NCBI GenBank assembly: GCA_020851395.1
Contig: JADZCW010000082.1
Location: 1 to 11,057, forward strand
Reading direction: 5' to 3'
Length of the DNA stretch: 11,057 nucleotides
Source: Phycisphaeraceae bacterium
GTDB taxonomy: Bacteria; Planctomycetota; Phycisphaerae; Phycisphaerales; Phycisphaeraceae
Each line of letters begins with the position of its first letter. The first letter of the stretch is position 1. The notes beneath the pieces are model-generated. The model was not told the origin of the DNA and did not search any database. It saw nothing but the letters and a program-made list of their open reading frames with translations. Shown in pieces: positions 7,051-11,057 of the stretch. A program made the translations under genes and the position numbers.

Positions 7051-7758
7051 ATGAGGCGCCACCTCAGTTCCCTTCTGCTCCTTCTGCTCTGCTCCTGCGT
7101 CGCCGTGGCGGCGACGTCGTCGAGGAAGTACTTCGATCCGGGGACGATCCCGCCGACGCTAATCGGACCGCCGCCGGCCGTCGGGGGCGCCGAGTGGAGC
7201 GAAGAGATTGACCACATGGCCGCGATCCAGGCCCATGCCGACCCGGCGGAGATTGAGATCGCCGGCACCGAACGCAGCCTCACGCCGGAGATGATGGTGC
7301 TGCCGGTCGAGCCGGAGATGACGCGCGAGAAGTTCCCGCACGTTTACCAGTTGCTCGAGCGCGTCAATTGGGTCACGCAGGACGTGACCTCGCAGGTCAA
7401 GGATTATTACCACACCAAGCGGCCTTACCTGTCGAGCCCGAAGGTCAAGCCGCTGATCGAGCCGCACGACAATCCTTCGTATCCCAGTGGGCACACTTCC
7501 GGGGGTTACGTCTGGGCGTACGTGATGAGCATGCTTGTGCCGGAGAAGCGCGATGAATTCTTCGTCAAGGCTGAGCAGTTCGCCGAGCACCGCGTGCTGG
7601 TGGGCATGCACTACCCGCACGATCTCGAGGGCGGCCGGAAGGTCGCGCTGCTGGTGATGGGGGCGCTGCTCCAGTCGCCCGAATTCCAGGCTGATCTGAC
7701 CGACGCCCGGCAGGAACTCGCCCATGAGCTCGCGGCGCAGACCCGGCCGTCGCCGTGA
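7051..7758 (+). CDS. Exported class A acid phosphatase / PAP2-superfamily protein
   Basis: Secreted vanadium-haloperoxidase-fold phosphatase, likely a non-specific phosphomonoesterase in the periplasm. All three PAP2 motifs are visible. The first, KDYYHTKRP (117-125), is an exact KX6RP. The second, PSGH (145-148) in NPSYPSGHTSGG, carries the general acid. The third, HRVLVGMHYPHD (180-191), contains the nucleophilic His187 and Asp191; the Ser of the usual SRX5HX3D is His180 here. The 235 residues fit the class A family (PhoN/PhoC, about 230-250). The N-terminus has a positively charged start and a hydrophobic core (6-20), ending in either VAVAA for signal peptidase I or a non-canonical lipobox around LCSC (13-16). 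AGGAG lies 6 bases before ATG 7051, a strong ribosome-binding site. It converges with the DUF6448-type gene, with 40 bases between stop codons. The substrate is unknown. Confidence 0.88.
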   Translation: MRRHLSSLLLLLLCSCVAVAATSSRKYFDPGTIPPTLIGPPPAVGGAEWSEEIDHMAAIQAHADPAEIEIAGTERSLTPEMMVLPVEPEMTREKFPHVYQLLERVNWVTQDVTSQVKDYYHTKRPYLSSPKVKPLIEPHDNPSYPSGHTSGGYVWAYVMSMLVPEKRDEFFVKAEQFAEHRVLVGMHYPHDLEGGRKVALLVMGALLQSPEFQADLTDARQELAHELAAQTRPSP

Positions 7759-7786
7759 ACGATGTCACAGTTCAGGCGTGAGATCA

Positions 7787-7800
7787 GACCGCCGGCGGTC
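7787..7800. terminator. Perfect 14-base palindrome between convergent genes, possible weak bidirectional terminator
   Basis: GACCGCCGGCGGTC is its own reverse complement and sits between two convergent stop codons, overlapping the TCA (TGA) of the minus-strand gene by two bases. RNA from either strand could form a 5-bp GC stem with a CCGG loop. There is no T-run on either side, so it is not a standard intrinsic terminator. Confidence 0.35.
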
Positions 7801-8428
7801 AGTGTTCGTGGCCGGTCTCAGGGGCTTTGCCGGTTTCCTCGTGATGGCCGGCGTGGCCCATGACCAGGCTGTGGATGCCTTCCACGTAGTGCACGTACTC
7901 GACGTAGGCCGCGACGTACTCCCGTCCAGCCTCCACGCTTTCACCGGCGTGTTTCCTGGCCTCGAAGGCCCGGTCGAATCGCTGGCGGATTCCCTCTTCC
8001 ACGTGTGCGGTCACCTGCTTGACCAGGTCATCCGCTGAGCCGGTCTCCAGGGCTCTGTCGGACTCCGCCACGATGGGCTCGACTTCTGTGCCGGCGGGCT
8101 TGAGGCCGGTGTAGGGCGCGCCCTCCCCGGCGCGGTGCACGCGAACGAGCGTCTCAAAGAAGTACATGTCGGCCAACTCCCTGGCCTCGGGCCCCTTGGC
8201 CCGCACGGCCAGCGTCTTGGCGAAGGCCGCGCGGATTTCTTCCTCCTTGTCCCGAGCCACCCATTTGAGGACGCTGGCCACGTCGCCCTTGTCCAGTGCC
8301 GCTTGGGCTTCCTTGATGACCGGGCCTTCCATCGTGTCGCAGTGAGCCATGGCCCGGCCCAGGGCCAGCATCCCGACGACCACAACCACTCCCGCCGTTA
8401 TCAATGTTTTGACCGTGCTTGTCCACAT
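7799..8428 (-). CDS. Exported DUF6448-type protein with HCD mature N-terminus and His-rich C-terminus
   Basis: Helical exported protein of 209 residues and unknown function. ATG 8428 is fixed by AAGGAG 7 bases upstream; the frame runs further up but without support. Residues 1-28 form a classical signal peptide with an AMA cleavage site (26-28), leaving His29-Cys30-Asp31 as the first mature residues (HCDTMEGPVIKEAQ). The central region resembles DUF6448 proteins I recall: LADMYFFETLVRVHRAGEGAPYTGLKPAGTE runs through 85-115, followed by VEAGREYVAAYVEYVHYVEG (165-184). The C-terminus is His-rich (186, 192, 195, 196, 207, 209), which suggests metal binding. The helical character, about 180 mature residues and N-terminal His-Cys-Asp recall nickel superoxide dismutase, but Cys6 of the nickel hook is absent. 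A GC-rich hairpin lies just before the ribosome-binding site. The family call is from memory; function is open. Confidence 0.82.
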   Translation of the reverse strand: MWTSTVKTLITAGVVVVVGMLALGRAMAHCDTMEGPVIKEAQAALDKGDVASVLKWVARDKEEEIRAAFAKTLAVRAKGPEARELADMYFFETLVRVHRAGEGAPYTGLKPAGTEVEPIVAESDRALETGSADDLVKQVTAHVEEGIRQRFDRAFEARKHAGESVEAGREYVAAYVEYVHYVEGIHSLVMGHAGHHEETGKAPETGHEH

Positions 8429-8447
8429 GTCGTGTCTCCTTGTCTTG

Positions 8448-8463
8448 GGCGGCTCAAGCCGCC
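8448..8463 (-). promoter_or_regulatory. Leader hairpin just upstream of the DUF6448-type gene's ribosome-binding site
   Basis: GGCGGCT-ca-AGCCGCC is a perfect 7-bp inverted repeat; in RNA it would form about 6 bp with a 4-base loop. On the minus strand it ends 6 bases before AAGGAG (plus-strand 8436-8441) of the gene starting at 8428. It is flanked by direct CTTGGG repeats. It could act in translation control, in mRNA stability, or as the terminator-like remnant of the upstream transcript, though no T-run follows. Confidence 0.45.
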
Positions 8464-8616
8464 ACTTGGGGTCTGAAGAAAGCTGAAGGATGCGCCAGGG
8501 ATGGGACGAAAACGGGGAAAGAGGGGCATCGTGCCTACTGCGTGACCGCTGCGGGCCGACAACGAACATTCAAGATGGACGACTCATCGCACAAATATCA
8601 AGCGTCTGTCTTTCCC

Positions 8617-9324
8617 TCACCCGGCAGCGGAGAACCCTGCCAGTTCGCGGTACTGCACGATGGCCCGCGTGTTGACGTCGCCGCCGTGGTGGTTCGCGCT
8701 GACGGCCATGCCGACGTAAGGCTCGGGGCCGAGATCGAGCGTGATCTTGCCGAGCGTGCGCCAGGCGGCGTCGCCGGCCTTGAACATGCCGGAGTATTCC
8801 CCGCCCTGCCGGCGGACGCGGATCCAGACTCCGGGGAACGGGCGGGGGTGCTTGCTCGCGTCGTCGGCGACGTAGCCCGAGGGGAAGTAGGTGAAGTCGT
8901 CATTGCCCCAGCTCCCCTGGCCGAGCGGGCCCGGGCCGTTGCCCTTCTCGATCGAGCCGGCCGGGACGCGGCGGATGATGAAGGCGTACTGGTCAGCCGC
9001 CCCGTGGTACTCATTGCTGGCGACGAACTGCCCTAGCATCAGGCTGGTGGGGGCCAGGTCCTTGCGCACCATCAGGCCGGCCTCGGCGTAGGCGGCTTGG
9101 TCGTTGTGGATGCTCTGGACGCGGGCGGTGACCTCGAAGTCGCCCTTGATGCGTGTATAAACGAACCGGCCCTGGTCCGAGCCCAGGTGCAGGCCGAACA
9201 TCCGGCCGTAGCCCTCGACGTCGTAAGCCAATCCGGACGTTCCGGGGGCGGGGGTGATCTCGGTGGTCTTTCCGGGCAGTGGGGAGCCGATGTCCACGGA
9301 GGTGAAGCACGCGGCGGCGGTCAT
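8617..9324 (-). CDS. DUF1349-like / LamG-ConA-fold beta-sandwich protein
   Basis: Protein of 235 residues, predicted mostly beta-strand, resembling the DUF1349/concanavalin-A-like group often found in planctomycetes and in carbohydrate-active enzymes. Diagnostic stretches are DIGSPLPGKTTEITPAPGT (11-29), FVYTRIKGDFEVTARVQSI (54-72), YAEAGLMVRKDL (79-90), WIRVRRQGGEYSGMF (167-181) and EPYVGMAVSANHHGG (201-215). These match the usual order: GD-F-ARV strand, 'aG-MiR', 'W-r--R-g---', and 'yvG-av-sH'. ATG 9324 was chosen; GAAGGA lies upstream with a short 3-base gap. No signal peptide is present at this start, so it appears cytosolic, unlike many relatives. The frame extends upstream to 9531 but that part is Arg/Pro-rich and non-domain-like. 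It reads toward the DUF6448-type gene 188 bases away and is divergent from the GH2-like gene. Ligand unknown. Confidence 0.75.
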   Translation of the reverse strand: MTAAACFTSVDIGSPLPGKTTEITPAPGTSGLAYDVEGYGRMFGLHLGSDQGRFVYTRIKGDFEVTARVQSIHNDQAAYAEAGLMVRKDLAPTSLMLGQFVASNEYHGAADQYAFIIRRVPAGSIEKGNGPGPLGQGSWGNDDFTYFPSGYVADDASKHPRPFPGVWIRVRRQGGEYSGMFKAGDAAWRTLGKITLDLGPEPYVGMAVSANHHGGDVNTRAIVQYRELAGFSAAG

Positions 9325-9413
9325 GATTCCTTCTTTCTCAGCCGAGTCCTGGGTTCCAAGGCGAAACGGTCCGATGTCTTTTCGAATGACGGGCGCCCGA
9401 GGGCCGATGGCGG

Positions 9414-9531
9414 GGGCACACGCTCGCCAAGCCAGCATTCTACCTGGTCCCTCCGAACGCCAGGGTGACGACAACCGGCTGTGATGCTGGTGCTTCCCAT
9501 GCCTGTGGCGGGCACACATGGCAGGGCACAC
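9414..9531 (+). repeat. Three copies of GGGCACAC
   Basis: Identical octamers start at 9414, 9510 and 9524. The last two are 14 bases apart. The first two also share the preceding TGGCGGG, offset by two bases. Clustering upstream of divergent genes suggests binding sites for a regulator, but no regulator gene is nearby. Confidence 0.5.
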
Positions 9532-9620
9532 GGGCGGTGCGCCGCCGCAGGGCCGAACGACGTCCTTGCCCCAACCTCACAAACGATTATGTCGTGCGAT
9601 GACTCTCCTCGTTTTTTTCG

Positions 9621-9649
9621 CTGGCCAACGCCGAAATCCGATCTATAAC
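9621..9649 (+). promoter_or_regulatory. Candidate promoter for the GH2-like gene
   Basis: TATAAC (9644-9649) matches the -10 consensus at 5 of 6 positions. With a 17-base spacer the -35 would be CTGGCC (9621-9626), a weak match at 3 of 6. Transcription would start near 9656, making GTG 9658 almost leaderless and favouring ATG 9700 with a leader of about 44 bases. Confidence 0.35.
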
Positions 9650-9699
9650 TTTCAGTAGTGATAGAGGCAGATCGGCCCTGGACCGTCATGGGGTGCGTT

Positions 9700-10518
9700 A
9701 TGCCCAGCAGCCACCACGATGTTCATCCCCCCGTCAGGCTCGAGCGCGTACGCCCCCTGGTGCGTTACGTCGATGGCGAGCAGGCTGTTCTGGAAGTCCA
9801 GGTCAGGCTTCATCGCCCGCTGGAGATCTCCGGCGAGACGGTTTCTGATTCACACGCTCAGCCTGATGTTGATCTTCTATTGGAGATCCGCGGCGAGGAC
9901 GGCTTCCGCGACGAGGCCTGGTACAAGCTGCCACCGAATAGCGGCAAGAAAGACCCCTCGCCGCTGTGGATGTCGGTCGTCCAGCCTGAGCGATGGTGGC
10001 CGGCGGGCATGGGCGGCCAGACGCTTTATCAGGTGACCGTCAGCCTACTCTTGGATCAGCTCGTGGTTGACCAGTGGGACACCACGGTGGGCCTGACCTC
10101 CGTGCGGGCCGGCGTTCCGGGCGATGATTGCCCGCCGCTGTTGCTGGTCAACGGCAAGGAAAAGGCCATCGATTCGGTGGTGATGGTCGACCGGATCGAT
10201 GAGCGGCGGATGCTGCCCGTCTCGGCCGACTCGATCCTGCTGGTCCGCGATCATTACGGGCCGGACGTGCTGTATCAGGCGGCCGACCGGGCTGGGATCC
10301 TGCTGATCCAGTGCGTGCCGATCGATGCCCAGGGCGTGCCGGAGCAGGAGATGGCCCGAGAGGTCCTGCGGCTGGCGCATCATCCCTGCCTGGCGGGATG
10401 GTACGTCGGGCACCTCGGCGGGATGGCCAGGGACGTGGCTCAGCGGGTCCGCAAGCTCGACCCGACGCACTGCATCTTCCGTCAGTTCGCCCGCACGCAG
10501 CGGTTCAGCGCGGCGTGA
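9700..10518 (+). CDS. Truncated GH2 (beta-mannosidase-like) relative, probably non-catalytic
   Basis: Protein of 272 residues that reads like pieces of a glycoside hydrolase family 2 enzyme. An immunoglobulin-like middle domain is marked by PERWWPAGMGGQTLYQVTVSL (96-116), matching 'P-LWWPNGYGEQPLYTLTV' of beta-mannosidases. VNGKEKAI (150-157) fits the 'VNGKPVFIKG' strand. A shortened TIM-barrel-like part follows: RDHYGPDVLYQAADRAGILL (183-202) resembles 'lR-hHyp-d--fydlaDelGilv', and LRLAHHPCLAGWYVGHLGG (223-241) resembles 'vrr-rNHPSv-lWslGNE'. The catalytic acid/base Glu of the NE motif is replaced (GHLGG), and the second-half nucleophile region is absent. GH2 enzymes usually exceed 600 residues. 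No signal peptide is seen. GTG 9658 and ATG 9688 are other possible starts; GGGG six bases before ATG 9700 is weak support. It may be a binding or scaffold protein or a decayed gene. Confidence 0.7.
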   Translation: MPSSHHDVHPPVRLERVRPLVRYVDGEQAVLEVQVRLHRPLEISGETVSDSHAQPDVDLLLEIRGEDGFRDEAWYKLPPNSGKKDPSPLWMSVVQPERWWPAGMGGQTLYQVTVSLLLDQLVVDQWDTTVGLTSVRAGVPGDDCPPLLLVNGKEKAIDSVVMVDRIDERRMLPVSADSILLVRDHYGPDVLYQAADRAGILLIQCVPIDAQGVPEQEMAREVLRLAHHPCLAGWYVGHLGGMARDVAQRVRKLDPTHCIFRQFARTQRFSAA

Positions 10519-10568
10519 GCTCGCCCGGGGCGGCTGATCCTTCGGACGATCAACATTGAGCGCCACAG

Positions 10569-10595
10569 CCTCCCGCAGCCGGGAGGTTTTGTTTT
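10569..10595 (+). terminator. Rho-independent terminator of the GH2-like gene
   Basis: CCTCCCG-cagc-CGGGAGG forms a perfect 7-bp GC-rich stem with a 4-base loop (10569-10586), followed by TTTTGTTTT (10587-10595). It lies 50 bases after the stop codon and separates this transcript from the next gene. Confidence 0.9.
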
Positions 10596-10645
10596 GGGCT
10601 ACCATATACCTGCGTCAACACACCGCTTTTTGTGGAGACTGCTCT

Positions 10646-11057
10646 ATGCCACGAGGACAGTGGGTCCATCACGCCTGGCGTCTGGCCGCGGTGCTGCTGG
10701 CGATCAATCTGACGTCAGCCTGCAAGGCGTCGCCCGCCTCAGCGGCCGATCAGACGCCCGCCACGGCGCCGGCGACGGGCCCCGCCGACGAGGCCGACGC
10801 CTGGCTCGACCGCATCGCGGCCGTGCACAAGGACGTCCACGCGTTGCGGGCGGAACTCGTCTACGACCGCATCCAGGGCCTGCTCGGCGATCAGCAGCGC
10901 CGCTTCGGCACGCTGGACTACGTCGCCGGCCCGCCCGCGAAGTTCGCCATCCACTTCGACCGCCTGCTGGCTGACGAACGCATGGAGAAGCAGGATCGCT
11001 GGTACATCTTCGACGGCCGTTGGCTCGTCGAACGCCTCGACGACCGCAAGCAGTTCA
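10646..11057 (+). CDS. LolA-like outer-membrane lipoprotein-sorting homologue, N-terminal part
   Basis: The frame is open to the window end (137 codons seen), so the C-terminus is missing. ATG 10646 has GGAG 8 bases upstream. A signal segment (about 10-22) leads to LTSAC with Cys26. Leu is at -4 rather than -3, so lipidation is plausible but non-canonical. A low-complexity Ala/Pro/Thr linker (28-48) follows. The domain then reads ADAWLDRIAAVHKDVHALRA (50-69), LLGDQQRRFGTLDYVAGPPA (79-98), KFAIHFDRLL and WYIFDGRWLVERLDDRKQF (119-137). The order 'short helix - strand with F-G-L - P-KF-i - dG-wl-e' is that of LolA/LppX-type half-barrels that carry lipids or lipoproteins. The gene has its own transcription unit, isolated by the terminator upstream. 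The assignment is by pattern, not full-length comparison. Confidence 0.7.
   Translation, partial: MPRGQWVHHAWRLAAVLLAINLTSACKASPASAADQTPATAPATGPADEADAWLDRIAAVHKDVHALRAELVYDRIQGLLGDQQRRFGTLDYVAGPPAKFAIHFDRLLADERMEKQDRWYIFDGRWLVERLDDRKQF

Larger units (their letters stand above)
9325..9699. other. Non-coding divergent spacer with a repeated GGGCACAC octamer
   Basis: This long gap between the divergent DUF1349-like and GH2-like genes shows no convincing gene. It holds three identical octamers (GGGCACAC at 9414-9421, 9510-9517 and 9524-9531), a candidate plus-strand promoter near 9621-9649, and an imperfect hairpin CCATG...CATGG around 9498-9522. The right-hand end is more A+T-rich. In-frame starts at 9658 (GTG) and 9688 (ATG) for the GH2-like gene lie inside it, so its right border depends on the start chosen. 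Confidence 0.5.

Noticed and set aside
6480..9531. Defence or toxin-immunity island around the low-G+C gene.
   Set aside because: No nuclease, toxin, helicase, reverse transcriptase, integrase or repeat array is found beside it; neighbours are ordinary exported proteins.
10582..10610. Promoter with TATACC (10605-10610) before the LolA-like gene.
   Set aside because: No acceptable -35 at 16-18 bases upstream; the region is occupied by the terminator stem.

Overview
The window is high-G+C bacterial chromosomal DNA, mostly about 65-73% G+C by eye. It carries a mixed set of housekeeping and secreted-protein genes on both strands. Gene content and protein style suggest a planctomycete, most likely of the Phycisphaerae type: a Pro-rich SppA, a LolA-like lipoprotein with a relaxed lipobox, a DUF1349-like beta-sandwich protein, a GH2-like fragment, and an unassigned membrane protein ending in a conserved-looking VDGTPLHEVYEEP tail. 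This placement is inference; no rRNA or other marker is present to prove it. I see no mobile element, CRISPR array, tRNA or rRNA.

Layout. 1-418: C-terminal end of a multi-pass membrane protein (+). 492-2664: a BtuF-like periplasmic binding protein and an overlapping BtuC/FecCD permease (+), with no ATPase gene beside them. 2667-3587: dapF (-), convergent with the permease and only 2 bases from it. 3696-5159: M48 membrane metalloprotease (-), upstream of dapF on the same strand. 5319-6449: sppA (+), divergent from the M48 gene. 6516-6941: a small DUF4279-like protein in visibly lower-G+C DNA (+). 7051-7758: an exported class A acid phosphatase/PAP2 protein (+). 7799-8428: an exported DUF6448-type protein (-) whose predicted mature N-terminus reads HCD. 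8617-9324: a DUF1349-like ConA/LamG-fold protein (-). 9325-9699: non-coding spacer with a repeated octamer. 9700-10518: a truncated, probably non-catalytic GH2 (beta-mannosidase-like) relative (+), with an intrinsic terminator at 10569-10595. 10646-11057: start of a LolA-like lipoprotein gene, cut by the window end (+).

How the genes fit together. Most products act at or beyond the cytoplasmic membrane: cobamide or siderophore import, two membrane proteases of different classes read divergently, a periplasmic phosphatase, a possible metal-binding exported protein and a lipoprotein-carrier homologue. DapF supplies meso-diaminopimelate for peptidoglycan and lysine. Only btuF-btuC is clearly an operon. 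I do not find a dedicated multi-gene novel system. The most unusual items are the HCD/His-tail exported protein with a hairpin next to its ribosome-binding site, the GH2-like apparent pseudoenzyme, and the triple GGGCACAC motif between two divergent genes.
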